DNA of 64,000 bases from Pseudocitrobacter sp913778145 (GCA_035726825.1 JALNTX010000015.1:1-64000), one strand, 5' to 3'. Numbered from the stretch's first letter, positions 53,970 through 63,397 are shown. Notes: generated from the sequence alone by a model not told the origin. A program made the numbers and translations.

Positions 53970-54284
53970 TTAATCGAGATAGAAAACGTTTTTCAGCTCT
54001 GCGCTTACCGGGCTGTTATCCGGGTTGGCGGGCATTACCTCGGTCATATATTTCCACCAACGCTGGCACACATCGGTGTTCGCCACCGCGTTCCAGCGCT
54101 CTTCCGATTCAATTTCCACCGTGGCGAACAGCAGGTTACGTTCTTTATCGAGATAAATCGCGTAATGGTGCGCGCCGTGCGATTTCAGTGTGGCTTCCAG
54201 TTCCGGCCAGATCGGGTTATGGCGACGCTGATACTCTTCGTGTGCGTCGGCATGCACCTGCATCACAAAGGCTTTGCGGATCAT
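53970..54284 (-). CDS. rhaM: L-rhamnose mutarotase RhaM
   Basis: A 104-residue dimeric enzyme (104 in E. coli) that interconverts the alpha and beta anomers of L-rhamnose. Conserved MQVHADAHEEYQRRHNPIWPE start segment with catalytic His, and the WWKYMTEVM stretch near the end are present. Its start overlaps the upstream dehydrogenase stop by 4 bp. Confidence 0.95.
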   Translation of the reverse strand: MIRKAFVMQVHADAHEEYQRRHNPIWPELEATLKSHGAHHYAIYLDKERNLLFATVEIESEERWNAVANTDVCQRWWKYMTEVMPANPDNSPVSAELKNVFYLD

Positions 54285-55429
54285 AACGCCTCCAGATACA
54301 GCTCGCGCACTTCATCGCGGCTGGCGGTGCGTGGGTTACATGGTGCGCAAGGGTCAGCCAGCGCTTTATCCAGCCAGCCTTCGATATCCGCTTTCGTTAC
54401 GCCCAGCTTGCTGAAACCTTCCGGAATACCGACGCGGGCGCTCAGTTGGCGAATGGCGTTGATGGCTTCCATGCTGGCGGCTTCCTCGCTCATGCCCTGG
54501 GTATTGACGCCCATGGCCTGCGCAACGCGAGCAAAGCGTGCGACCGCGTTCGGGCGGTTAAAGTTTTCGATGATCGGCAACAGGATGGCATTGCACACGC
54601 CGTGCGGCAGATTGTGCGTCGCGCCCGGCTGATGCGCCAGTGCGTGCACCAGGCCAAGACCAGCGCTGTTGAACGCCATACCCGCCAGATACTGACCAAA
54701 CGCCATCTGCTCGCGGGCTTCCAGGTTATGACCGTCATCGACCGCTTTGGGCAGCCACAGGGTGATCAGGCGAATCGCTTCCAGCGCGTTGGCGTCAGTC
54801 AGCGGATGCGCGCCGACGGAAACGTACGCTTCCACCGCGTGAGTCAGCGCATCCATCCCGGTGGCCGCAGTGACGGACGCCGGAATTTCCAGCATCACGC
54901 TGGCGTCATCCACGGCGATATCCGGGATAATATTGGAATCGATAATGACTTCTTTCACCTGGCGCGCGGTGTCGATGATCACCGCGTTGCTGGTCATCTC
55001 GGCGGCGGTGCCTGCGGTAGTGTTAATGGCAACCAGCGGCACGCCGGCATTTTTGACTTTGCCGACACCAGAATAAGCGGTAGACGGGCCGGGGTTGGCG
55101 GTCAGAATTTTGATCGCTTTGGCGGTGTCGATCGGGCTGCCGCCGCCAAAGGCGATGATGAAATCGCAGCTCGCGTCCTGATACGCCGCGAAGCCTTTTT
55201 GCACCAGCTCTTCGGTGGGGTTTGGGAACACCTCATCGAAAAGATGGTAAGACATATTTTGTGCATCAAGCGCGGCAAACAGGCTATCCAACAGACCCAG
55301 CTTCACCAGTTGCCCGTCGGTGACCACCAGCGCTTTGCCCCACTGTTTGTTTGCGACAAGGTTAACCATATCGGCAATCGCGCCCGCGCCGTGCAGGCTG
55401 ATTTTGGGAAGCGCCAACATAAAGCTCAT
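54281..55429 (-). CDS. Iron-dependent alcohol dehydrogenase, lactaldehyde reductase-like (FucO family)
   Basis: A 382-residue group III (Fe2+) alcohol dehydrogenase similar to E. coli FucO (382 aa), which reduces L-lactaldehyde to 1,2-propanediol. NAD-binding GGGSPIDTAK (about residue 98), metal-binding GMDALTHAVEAYVS and the His-rich ALAHQPGATHNLPHGVCNA. The start at 55429 has AAGGAG upstream. Lactaldehyde is the product of RhaD, so placing the reductase in the rha operon lets the cell dispose of it without oxygen. In E. coli K-12 fucO is in the fuc locus instead. Sometimes called rhaO in this setting. Confidence 0.92.
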   Translation of the reverse strand: MSFMLALPKISLHGAGAIADMVNLVANKQWGKALVVTDGQLVKLGLLDSLFAALDAQNMSYHLFDEVFPNPTEELVQKGFAAYQDASCDFIIAFGGGSPIDTAKAIKILTANPGPSTAYSGVGKVKNAGVPLVAINTTAGTAAEMTSNAVIIDTARQVKEVIIDSNIIPDIAVDDASVMLEIPASVTAATGMDALTHAVEAYVSVGAHPLTDANALEAIRLITLWLPKAVDDGHNLEAREQMAFGQYLAGMAFNSAGLGLVHALAHQPGATHNLPHGVCNAILLPIIENFNRPNAVARFARVAQAMGVNTQGMSEEAASMEAINAIRQLSARVGIPEGFSKLGVTKADIEGWLDKALADPCAPCNPRTASRDEVRELYLEAL

Positions 55430-55498
55430 GATATTTCTCCTTAAATTAAAAGCCCTATGTCCGGCGGCAGCCACTGTCGCCGGGCGTGAGCAGATAGG

Positions 55499-56323
55499 TT
55501 AGAGCGCGAGCGCGCTGGCGAGCGGGGTGACGCCAAAGCGTTTGCCAAGCGCAATCAGTTCTTCACGTGTGATGGTCTGTTTCATGCCGCCCATGGAATA
55601 GACTTTCACCAGCACTTCTGCGGATTTCTCGGCGGTATCGATTAAGCCAAAGGTTTCGTCCAGCGTTGGCCCGCTGCCAAATACGCCGTGGAACGGCCAC
55701 AGCACCAGCGAATGTTTCTGCATTTCGACGGCCGTCGCCTGGCCGATTTCGTCCGTGCCCGGCACCATCCACGGCAGAATGCCGACGCCGTCCGGGAACA
55801 CCACCAGACATTCGGTGCTGCCTTCCCACAGCTGACGGGTGATGACGTCGGTGCGATTTTCCAGCACGTAGGTCAGGGCAATCAGGTTGGTGGCGTGGCA
55901 GTGCATGATCACGCGATCTTTGCCGTTAGTCGCCTTGATGCGCTCGCAGTGCGACAAGAAATGCGCTGGTAATTCAGAGGTCGGTACCGCTTCATGGGTT
56001 AAGCCCCACAGGATGTGATAGCCCGCGCCATCGCTGTCTACTTTCACCACACCGATGTTGGCAGCCGGATCAAGCTGAACGTTGCGGAAGAATTTACCGG
56101 AACCGGTGACGATAAACGGCGTGTTCGCCAGCAGCGGCATCGGCTGGCTGAGCGCGATATAGCGTGGTTCTTTATGGAAATCAGCCTCGTAAGGGGCGAT
56201 GTCTTCATCGTCCAGACGCAGCGTCAGGTTGCCGCCGTTGCGTTCATCCCAGCCTTTCAGCCAGGCGTCAGAGGTGGCTTTGATCATGCCCTGGACGAAC
56301 CAGGATTGAGTGATGGATTGCAT
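55499..56323 (-). CDS. rhaD: Rhamnulose-1-phosphate aldolase RhaD
   Basis: A 274-residue zinc class II aldolase (274 in E. coli) that cleaves rhamnulose 1-phosphate to dihydroxyacetone phosphate and L-lactaldehyde. Zinc ligands fall in MHCHATNLIAL (two His) and the later LVLWPFHGVFGSG (His); the catalytic Glu is in the GSGKFFRNVQ/EAVPTSELPAHF region. Follows rhaA after a 128-bp gap that contains a repeat. Confidence 0.95.
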   Translation of the reverse strand: MQSITQSWFVQGMIKATSDAWLKGWDERNGGNLTLRLDDEDIAPYEADFHKEPRYIALSQPMPLLANTPFIVTGSGKFFRNVQLDPAANIGVVKVDSDGAGYHILWGLTHEAVPTSELPAHFLSHCERIKATNGKDRVIMHCHATNLIALTYVLENRTDVITRQLWEGSTECLVVFPDGVGILPWMVPGTDEIGQATAVEMQKHSLVLWPFHGVFGSGPTLDETFGLIDTAEKSAEVLVKVYSMGGMKQTITREELIALGKRFGVTPLASALAL

Positions 56324-56356
56324 AGTATTCGTGTTCCTGTTTAGGCGGTGCGGGGG

Positions 56357-56451
56357 TTACCCTCACCCTAACCCTCTCCCACAGGGAGAGGGGATTGTCC
56401 GGTTTTGGTCTTCACCCTCTCCCTCAGGGAGAGGGCAGGGGTGAGGGTTGT
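56357..56451. repeat. Inverted dispersed repeat between rhaA and rhaD
   Basis: Two copies of a CCCTCTCCC-CAGGGAGAGGG palindromic unit (56373-56393 and 56415-56437) lie within a larger inverted repeat, CCCTCACCCT at the left and AGGGGTGAGGG at the right. Units of this composition are common extragenic repeats in Enterobacter- and Klebsiella-like genomes. It can form a large hairpin in the rha mRNA. Confidence 0.75.
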
Positions 56452-57711
56452 TTACCCGCGTTTGCTCAAAATCTCTTTCTCATACGCGCGCACGTTTTCC
56501 AGCCACTGGCTGCCCGCAGGCGTGTCGTGGCGCTGGCAATACATCTCCCACACCGCCTGCCACGGCAGGGATTTCTGCTCTTCCAGCAGCGCCAGGCGCG
56601 CGGTGTAATCGCCTTCCGCTTCCAGCTTGCGCAGCGTATCTACAGGTTCGAGCAAGGCGCGCAGCAGAGCTTTCTTCATGTTGCGGGTGCCGATAACCCA
56701 CGCCGCGATGCGGTTGATGGAAGCATCGAAGAAGTCGAGGCCGATGTGCACGCGGTCGAACAGATCGTTACGCACGATTTCGCTGGCGATAGCCTGCGTT
56801 TCGTCATCCAGCAGCACCACGTGGTCGCTATCCCAGCGCACCGGGCGGCTGACGTGCAGCAGCAGACGCGGCACGTACAGCATGGCGGAGGAGATTTTGT
56901 CGGAGATAACCTCCGTCGGATGGAAGTGGCCCGCATCCAGACAAAGCGCGGTCTGGCGGCTGGCGGCGTAGCCCATGTAAAACTCGTTGGAACCTACGGT
57001 GTAGCTTTCTGCGCCGATACCAAACAGCTTGCTCTCAACCGCATCAATATGGTGCGCCGGGTCCAGTTTTTCGCTAATCACTTCATCCAGCGCATTGAGC
57101 AGACGCTGACGCGGCGCCAGACGGTCGACGGTGATATCTTTCATGCCGTCCGGGATCCAGATGTTCATCACCGACGGCGTGCCCAGTTGCTCACCGAAGT
57201 AAGCGGAGATACGGCGGCTGGCCTTGCAGTGATCGATCCAGAACTGACGAATTTTCGCGTCCGGGTGGGAAAGGGTAAAACCGTCGGCGCTCAGCGGATG
57301 CGAGAAGCAGGACGGGTTAAAATCGAGACCCAGCTGATTTTCTTTTGCCCACTTCACCCAGTTTTTAAAGTGTTCAGGTTTAATCTGATCGCGGGAAACC
57401 GGTGTGTCAGATTCCAGATAAATAGCGTGCAGATTCAGTCGTTTTGGTCCAGGAATCAGGCTCAACGCCTGTTCCAGATCGGCACGTAATTCCGTTGCAT
57501 TACGCGCTTTTCCTGGGTAGTTACCCGTCGCCTGAATCCCGCCGGTCAGGTTGCCTTCCGGGTTTTCAAAACCGGCGACGTCATCGCCCTGCCAGCAGTG
57601 CATGGATACCGGAAGACGGTCGAGCTGACGCAGGGTCTCTTCGACGTCGATGCCAATGGCGGAATAACGCTGTTTCGCCAGTTCCCAGGCTTGTTCAAGT
57701 TGAGTGGTCAT
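56452..57711 (-). CDS. rhaA: L-rhamnose isomerase RhaA
   Basis: A 419-residue metal-dependent TIM-barrel enzyme (419 in E. coli) that converts L-rhamnose to L-rhamnulose. Metal ligands are in the GSNEFYMGYAASRQTALCLDAGHFHPTEVI segment and DLDFFDASINR. Starts at 57711, overlapping the rhaB stop in an ATGA junction. Confidence 0.96.
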   Translation of the reverse strand: MTTQLEQAWELAKQRYSAIGIDVEETLRQLDRLPVSMHCWQGDDVAGFENPEGNLTGGIQATGNYPGKARNATELRADLEQALSLIPGPKRLNLHAIYLESDTPVSRDQIKPEHFKNWVKWAKENQLGLDFNPSCFSHPLSADGFTLSHPDAKIRQFWIDHCKASRRISAYFGEQLGTPSVMNIWIPDGMKDITVDRLAPRQRLLNALDEVISEKLDPAHHIDAVESKLFGIGAESYTVGSNEFYMGYAASRQTALCLDAGHFHPTEVISDKISSAMLYVPRLLLHVSRPVRWDSDHVVLLDDETQAIASEIVRNDLFDRVHIGLDFFDASINRIAAWVIGTRNMKKALLRALLEPVDTLRKLEAEGDYTARLALLEEQKSLPWQAVWEMYCQRHDTPAGSQWLENVRAYEKEILSKRG

Positions 57712-59177
57712 GCGCAAAGCTCCTTTGTCAGTCGTTTTTGCTGAAACTGCGCAACGTAGCGGGCAATTTCATGTTCAGAATTAGGTGTAAAGGTGGTCAG
57801 GCCGTAGTTGCCGGTTACCACCTGACGGAAATCATCTACGGTGCCAAGTTCTTCCAGCGTCATCAGCTGTACGCCAATATTGCCGAGCGTGGAGGCCTCA
57901 ATCGGGCCTGCCACCACCGTCACGCCGCAGGCGTCGGCACATAGCTGGTTGAGTAAGTGGTTCTGGCAACCGCCGCCGACGACATGCAGTTGGCTGAACG
58001 GTTTGCCGCGCAGGCGAGCCAGTTCATGCAGAATGTCGGCGTAAAGCAGGGCAAGGCTGTCGAAAATACAGCGCGCCAGTTCGGCAGGGCGCTGCGGCAC
58101 CGGCTGCGAGGTCTCGCGGCAGGCGGCCTGGATTTCGGCGCTCATGTTGTCCGGGTTGATAAAACGGTCTTCATTGGGGTTAATCAGGAAACGACAGGCG
58201 CTAAGCTGCTCCGTCTCGGCAATCAACGCAGGCAGGTCAGTGATGTTCTGCTCTTTAATCACGCGCTGAAGCAGCCACAACCCCATGATATTTTTCAGCA
58301 CCCGGTAACGCCCTTCCGCGCCGCCTTCGTTGGTGATATTGGCCGCCAGCGCATACTCGCTGGTATAAGGCGTGGTGCTTTCAAAGCCCATCAGCGACCA
58401 GGTGCCGGAAGAGAGATAAGCGGCATCTTTATTTGCCAGCGGTGAAGCAATAACGGCGCTGGCCGTGTCGTGGCTCGCGACGGCAACCACCGGAATGTTG
58501 TTGCCCTGAGGGCAAATCCAGTGACCAATCACGTTGCCAGGATGCGTCGGCGTACCGAACCATTTTGGCGATGCACCGGTCCAGTTCAGCAGGTCCTCAT
58601 CCCAGTTATCGGTCTGAATATTGACCAGCTGCGTGGTGGTGGCGTTGGTGTATTCCCAGTTCATCTTGCCGGTAAGGCGATAGCTGAAGTAATCGGGGAT
58701 CAGCAGGGCATGCGCCACTTCGGCGGCCACTTCCGGCTGCTGTTCAACCAATGCGCGTAGCTGATAGAGCGTATTAAACGGCAGGAACTGAATTCCGCTG
58801 CGACGATAGATTTGCGCTTTTCCGAGCTGTTCAATCGCCCGCGCCATTACGCCGTCAGTGCGGCTGTCGCGGTAGGAAACTGGCAGGCCAACGCGTTGAC
58901 CATCACGGTTAAGCAGAACGTAATCCACGCCCCAGGTGTCGATACCGATGCTGTCGATCAGGATGCCCTGTTCGCACACTTTATTCAGACCGAGGCGAAT
59001 TTCTGCCTCCAGCCCGTCGATATCCCAGGTATCAAACCCATCCTGTTTATGCAGGCAGTTCACGAAACGGTGGATTTCGTGCAGTGAGAGCGTGTGTTGC
59101 TCGGTGTCGTAGCGGGCAAGCATCACGCGCCCGCTGGATGCCCCTAAATCGACGGCCACACAATGGCGAAGCGTCAT
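57708..59177 (-). CDS. rhaB: Rhamnulokinase RhaB
   Basis: A 489-residue FGGY-family kinase (489 in E. coli) that phosphorylates L-rhamnulose at C1. ATP-binding VDLGASSGRVML at residues 8-19 and the catalytic Asp in IDTWGVDYVLL. The start MTLRHCVAVDL (59177) was chosen because an upstream in-frame ATG at 59279 has no SD and would add a 34-residue head. First gene of rhaBAD-fucO-like-rhaM. Confidence 0.95.
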   Translation of the reverse strand: MTLRHCVAVDLGASSGRVMLARYDTEQHTLSLHEIHRFVNCLHKQDGFDTWDIDGLEAEIRLGLNKVCEQGILIDSIGIDTWGVDYVLLNRDGQRVGLPVSYRDSRTDGVMARAIEQLGKAQIYRRSGIQFLPFNTLYQLRALVEQQPEVAAEVAHALLIPDYFSYRLTGKMNWEYTNATTTQLVNIQTDNWDEDLLNWTGASPKWFGTPTHPGNVIGHWICPQGNNIPVVAVASHDTASAVIASPLANKDAAYLSSGTWSLMGFESTTPYTSEYALAANITNEGGAEGRYRVLKNIMGLWLLQRVIKEQNITDLPALIAETEQLSACRFLINPNEDRFINPDNMSAEIQAACRETSQPVPQRPAELARCIFDSLALLYADILHELARLRGKPFSQLHVVGGGCQNHLLNQLCADACGVTVVAGPIEASTLGNIGVQLMTLEELGTVDDFRQVVTGNYGLTTFTPNSEHEIARYVAQFQQKRLTKELCA

Positions 59178-59477
59178 GGCTGGTGTCCTTCTTGATGTCA
59201 TTGGACCCAGTCTAAGAAGCGTGCGCCAGCGTGACCTTCTCATCACTGACAGCAAAATGGGCGGCTGGCAAGAAAGCAAAGGTAGACGTGAGAGAGCTCA
59301 CAATTTCCGCCAATCGCCCCGTATTGCGCGGGTGTGACGCTCTCCGCAATTCCCGATCTTTCCCGGCTTTTCTTGAAAAAATGACCGTGTTTGCGTTCTT
59401 TACTGTCGAAATTTTAAGGTGAGGTCCGTCACCCCCGATTACTATCCTGATAACTTTTCTCATTTAGTGGGGGCGTT
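59178..59477. promoter_or_regulatory. rhaB-rhaS intergenic regulatory region
   Basis: About 300 bp between divergent rhaB and rhaS. It must hold the RhaS, RhaR and CRP sites of the two rha promoters. A CTTTTCTTG-like stretch at about 59370-59380 and a TGTGAC at 59330-59335 are suggestive, but I cannot define the sites exactly. Neither side contains an extra gene. Confidence 0.55.
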
Positions 59478-60314
59478 ATGACCGTATTGCACAGTGTGGA
59501 TTTTTTCCGTTCAGGTCGATTACCTGTAGCGATTGAACCGCGACTTCCGCAGCCCGCTTTTCCTGAGCATCATCATGATTTTCATGAAATTGTGATTGTT
59601 GAGCAGGGTACCGGTATTCACGTATTTAACGGCCAGCCGTATACCATTTGTGGTGGCACAGTCTGTTTTGTTCGCGATACGGATCGCCACCTTTATGAAC
59701 ACACCGATAACCTTTGCCTGACCAACGTTCTTTACCGCTCGCCGGAAGCGTTCCAGTTTCTTTCCGGGCTGGATCAACTGCTGCCGCAGGAGAAAGAGGG
59801 CAACTATCCCTCCCACTGGCGCGTGAGCCAGAGCACCCTGCAACAGGTGCGCTTTATCCTTGAGCAGATGGCGCAGGTAGATGACAACATGGACGCGGCG
59901 ACGCTCGCCAACCGTGAAATTCTCTTTATGCAACTGCTGGTGTTGCTGCGTCGTGGAACGCAGGTGGCAGGCAACGTCGATAACGACGCGCGCCTGAACC
60001 AGTTGATGGCCTGGCTGGAAGAGCATTTTGCGGAAGATGTCTGCTGGGAAGCGCTGGCCGAGCAGTTTTCGCTGTCGCTGCGCACGCTCCATCGCCAGCT
60101 TAAACACTCGACGGGCCTGACGCCGCAGCGTTATCTGAATCGCCTGCGCTTGATTAAGGCCCGCCATCTGCTGCGCCACAGCGACGAAAGCGTGACGGAT
60201 ATTGCCTATCATTGTGGTTTTGGCGACAGCAATCACTTTTCCACTCTGTTCCGCCGGGAATTTAACTGGTCACCGCGCGATATCCGCCAGGGCCGTGATG
60301 CCACCTTGCAGTAA
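59478..60314 (+). CDS. rhaS: Rhamnose regulator RhaS (AraC family)
   Basis: A 278-residue activator of rhaBAD and rhaT (278 in E. coli). A cupin-like rhamnose-binding domain (1-170) with HHHDFHEIVIVEQG, then two AraC helix-turn-helix motifs (about 185-275): LAEQFSLSLRTLHRQLKHSTG and VTDIAYHCGFGDSNHFSTLFRRE. It activates once rhamnose binds. RhaR, encoded next, drives its expression. Confidence 0.95.
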   Translation: MTVLHSVDFFRSGRLPVAIEPRLPQPAFPEHHHDFHEIVIVEQGTGIHVFNGQPYTICGGTVCFVRDTDRHLYEHTDNLCLTNVLYRSPEAFQFLSGLDQLLPQEKEGNYPSHWRVSQSTLQQVRFILEQMAQVDDNMDAATLANREILFMQLLVLLRRGTQVAGNVDNDARLNQLMAWLEEHFAEDVCWEALAEQFSLSLRTLHRQLKHSTGLTPQRYLNRLRLIKARHLLRHSDESVTDIAYHCGFGDSNHFSTLFRREFNWSPRDIRQGRDATLQ

Positions 60315-60379
60315 CGCGGTGGCTATCAACGTTTTTTGATCGCAGAACAGCGATAATGGTGCGTTATAGGTCGTGAGGT

Positions 60380-61234
60380 ATGGCTGTGTCGGGTCACTTA
60401 GTTCTGCGAAAAGAGGAATTCTTTGCCCGCCCCGGGCAGGCGGTGGCGGTGGCCGATCGTTATCCGCAAAACGTCTTTGCGGAACATACCCATGAATTTA
60501 GCGAACTGGTGCTGGTCTGGCGTGGAAACGGCCTGCATATGCTCAACGATCGCCCTTATCGCATCACGCGGGGCGATCTCTTCTACATTCGCGCGGAAGA
60601 TAAACACTCCTACGCCTCGGTTAACGATCTGGTTTTACAGAATATTATCTACTGCCCCGAGCGGCTGAAGCTCAATCTGGACTGGCATAATTACCTGCCC
60701 GGCCTGAACGGCAGCCCCTGGACGCCGCACTGGCGCATTGGCAGCAACGGAATGACCCAGACGCGGCAAATCATCACTCAACTGGAACACGAAAGCCGCA
60801 AAGATGAACCGCTGGCGAATGAAATGGCCGAGCTGCTTTTCGCCCAGCTGGTGGTCTCTTTTAAACGCTATCGTTATGCCACCGATAATCTGGAAGCGAC
60901 GCAAAGCGAAGCGTTGCTCGACCGATTACTCAGCGCCCTCGCCGGAAGCCTGAACCGGCCTTTCTCACTCGATCTGTTTTGTTCGCAGGAAGGTTGCAGC
61001 GAACGTGCGCTGCGTCAGCAGTTTCGCCAGCAGACGGGCATGACCGTGAATCACTATCTGCGTCAGCTGCGCATCTGCCACGCCCAGTATTTGTTGCAGC
61101 ATACAGATTTGATGATCGGAGAGGTGGCGATGCAGTGTGGCTTTGAGGACAGTAACTACTTTTCGGTGGTGTTTAACCGCGAGGTGGGGATGACGCCCGG
61201 ACAGTGGCGTCATCGCACCGTTGTGATAGCCTGA
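60380..61234 (+). CDS. rhaR: Rhamnose regulator RhaR (AraC family)
   Basis: A 284-residue activator of rhaSR. The N-terminal cupin part (AEHTHEFSELVLVWRG, about 35-50) senses rhamnose; the C-terminal helix-turn-helix pair ends with IGEVAMQCGFEDSNYFSVVFNRE. Its stop codon abuts the rhaT stop on the opposite strand with no gap, so the two transcripts converge. Confidence 0.94.
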   Translation: MAVSGHLVLRKEEFFARPGQAVAVADRYPQNVFAEHTHEFSELVLVWRGNGLHMLNDRPYRITRGDLFYIRAEDKHSYASVNDLVLQNIIYCPERLKLNLDWHNYLPGLNGSPWTPHWRIGSNGMTQTRQIITQLEHESRKDEPLANEMAELLFAQLVVSFKRYRYATDNLEATQSEALLDRLLSALAGSLNRPFSLDLFCSQEGCSERALRQQFRQQTGMTVNHYLRQLRICHAQYLLQHTDLMIGEVAMQCGFEDSNYFSVVFNREVGMTPGQWRHRTVVIA

Positions 61235-62269
61235 TTAACTCGCCATACCCAGCCCAACAATATTCGCCGCGATGATAATCACCACGCAGCCGACGCTCAG
61301 CACGCCGACCGGACGGCGACCTGCGTTGTTCCACTCTTTCAGGATCAGCCCAACCAGGCCACCGCACAGCACGTAGAAGCTCATGTGCAGCATCCAGCTG
61401 ATATATTCATACTGCGCAGGGATTTTGGCGTGGCCCCAGGCGTAGAAGAAGAACTGCAAATACCACATCAGGCCGCCCAGGGCGGAGAGCAATACGTTGG
61501 TAATGATCAGCGGTTTTGCCAGCGAGAAGTCCGCTTTTACTGACAAGGTTTTCACTTTTGCCAGACGAATGAAGCAGAAACCGAGGTTGATCAGCGCGCC
61601 GCCGCCCATGATGACCACATAGCTTGGCAATGCGACGTAGAGTGGGTCAACGCCCAGCGCAGCCGCTGCTTCGTGCATCGATTTTGCCGCGCTCATCGCG
61701 AATGACATCCCCGCCGAGAAGATGCCGCACATTACCGCCAGCACCAGCCCTTTCTTGAGGTTAAAGTCTTCCGCTTTAATGCCCATGTTGCGCTCTTTCA
61801 ACTGGCCCGCGCGGGTGACGATGCCGACGCCAATCAAGGCTACCAGCACGCCCAGCAGCGTCATGCGGCCGCCTTTGGTGTTGATCAGCACATCGAAGTT
61901 ACCGTTCAGGATCGGCGTCATCAGGGTGCCAACAATCAGCGTAATGCCAATCGCAATCCCGATGCCCATCGACATGCCGAGATAGCGCATCGTCAGGCCA
62001 TAGTTGATGTTGCCGATGCCCCACATCGCGCCGAAGAGAAAGACCGGCATCAAGGTTGAGGCGCTAAAAGAGCCGTAATAGGCCCAGAAATCGGGTAACA
62101 GCAGGGCGCTGATTGTCCAGGGTAGGATAAGCCACGACACGGTGCCGCCAACGGACCACATCGTCTCCCAGGACCAGTGTTTGACCTTCTTGAAGGGGGC
62201 ATAGAAACAGGCTGCACTGGCTGCACCTATCAAATGCCAAAAAATGCCCATCATAATCGCATTATTCAT
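61235..62269 (-). CDS. rhaT: L-rhamnose:H+ symporter RhaT
   Basis: A 344-residue inner-membrane transporter (344 in E. coli) with about ten hydrophobic segments, belonging to the drug/metabolite transporter superfamily. Imports L-rhamnose or L-lyxose with a proton. Starts MNNAIMMGIFWHLIGAASAACFYAPFKKVK as in E. coli. Divergent from sodA. Confidence 0.95.
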   Translation of the reverse strand: MNNAIMMGIFWHLIGAASAACFYAPFKKVKHWSWETMWSVGGTVSWLILPWTISALLLPDFWAYYGSFSASTLMPVFLFGAMWGIGNINYGLTMRYLGMSMGIGIAIGITLIVGTLMTPILNGNFDVLINTKGGRMTLLGVLVALIGVGIVTRAGQLKERNMGIKAEDFNLKKGLVLAVMCGIFSAGMSFAMSAAKSMHEAAAALGVDPLYVALPSYVVIMGGGALINLGFCFIRLAKVKTLSVKADFSLAKPLIITNVLLSALGGLMWYLQFFFYAWGHAKIPAQYEYISWMLHMSFYVLCGGLVGLILKEWNNAGRRPVGVLSVGCVVIIIAANIVGLGMAS

Positions 62270-62640
62270 TATTGTTTCCTCAACGGTTTATTGTTGGTTC
62301 AGGCTTCCTGCCAACCCGTTGAGCTTAAAAAGTATGCGATTTAATAACCTTCCGGTAATTGCCACTGAGATTCAAAAAATGACCATCAGCGCAATATCGT
62401 AGTGAGTGGCTTCACACTTTTGCATTCTGTGCAAAAAGCGAGGCGGTTGTGCCTTTTTCATTGATAGGCAACGCGTTTCTGACCTGCAAGCCCCGTAAAA
62501 TCAGTCACATAACAAAAAGTTATAACCTTATAAAAACTACGGCATTGATAATCATTTTCAATATCATTTAATTAACTATAATGAACCAACTGCTTACGCG
62601 GCGTTAACACTTCTGCCGCCCGACAATAATGGAGAAGATT
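62270..62640. promoter_or_regulatory. rhaT-sodA intergenic region with Fur box and sodA promoter
   Basis: 371 bp. Before sodA there is a Fur-type site GATAATCATTTTCAATATCAT at 62547-62567, close to the consensus GATAATGATAATCATTATC, and a perfect -10 TATAAT at 62577-62582; transcription would start near 62589. E. coli sodA is repressed by Fur and activated by SoxS. The rhaT promoter, with its RhaS and CRP sites, lies in the left part but I cannot pin it down. Confidence 0.8.
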
Positions 62641-63261
62641 ATGAGCTATACCCTGCCATCACTGCCTTATGCATACGATGCCCTGGAACCGCACTTCGAT
62701 AAGCAGACGATGGAAATCCATCACACTAAACACCACCAGACCTATGTGAATAACGCGAATGCCGCTCTGGAAAGCCTGCCGGAGTTCGCTTCTCTGTCTG
62801 CTGAAGAGCTGATCACCAAACTGGATCAGGTTCCGGCGGATAAAAAAACCGTTCTGCGTAACAACGCTGGCGGCCACGCTAACCACAGCCTGTTCTGGAA
62901 AGGCCTGAAAAAAGGCACCACCCTGCAGGGTGACCTGAAAGCGGCTATCGAGCGCGATTTCGGTTCCGTTGACAAATTTAAAGAAGAATTCGAAAAAGCG
63001 GCTGCGACCCGTTTCGGTTCCGGTTGGGCATGGCTGGTGCTGAAAGGCGACAAACTGGCTGTTGTTTCTACCGCTAACCAGGATTCCCCGCTGATGGGTG
63101 AAGCTATCTCTGGCGCATCCGGTTTCCCGATCGTGGGCCTGGACGTTTGGGAACACGCTTACTACCTGAAATTCCAGAACCGCCGTCCGGACTACATCAA
63201 AGAGTTCTGGAACGTGGTGAACTGGGACGAAGCTGCTGCACGTTTCGCGGCTAAAAAATAA
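62641..63261 (+). CDS. sodA: Manganese superoxide dismutase SodA
   Basis: Cytoplasmic Mn-dependent dismutase, 206 residues as in E. coli. Metal ligands: His27 in EIHHTKHHQTYV, the His in GGHANHSLFW, and Asp and His in DVWEHAYYL. The Gly/Gln pattern around FGSGWAWLV is typical of the Mn form. The start at 62641 has GGAGAAG at SD distance; an in-frame ATG four codons upstream is too close to it. Confidence 0.98.
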   Translation: MSYTLPSLPYAYDALEPHFDKQTMEIHHTKHHQTYVNNANAALESLPEFASLSAEELITKLDQVPADKKTVLRNNAGGHANHSLFWKGLKKGTTLQGDLKAAIERDFGSVDKFKEEFEKAAATRFGSGWAWLVLKGDKLAVVSTANQDSPLMGEAISGASGFPIVGLDVWEHAYYLKFQNRRPDYIKEFWNVVNWDEAAARFAAKK

Positions 63262-63278
63262 GTCTTAAGTTCATAGTA

Positions 63279-63313
63279 AGCCCCTGCAGGTTCGCCTTCA
63301 GGGGCTTTTTTTG
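63279..63313 (+). terminator. Terminator of sodA
   Basis: AAGCCCCTG-N13-CAGGGGCTTTTTTT, a strong hairpin and T run 18 bp after the stop codon. Confidence 0.92.
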
Positions 63314-63397
63314 TTCTGATTTTAAGGAAAAAGATTGAATTTCCCCCTGCAACCAGCGAGCCTTTAGGCAGTGATTTCCGTGAAACAGGGTGACGAG

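Noticed and set aside
54446..55444. 332-codon plus-strand frame opposite the fucO-like gene, and a similar 364-codon frame at 56395-57489 opposite rhaA
   Set aside because: Both are mirror frames of high-GC coding sequence with His/Arg-rich low-information products.
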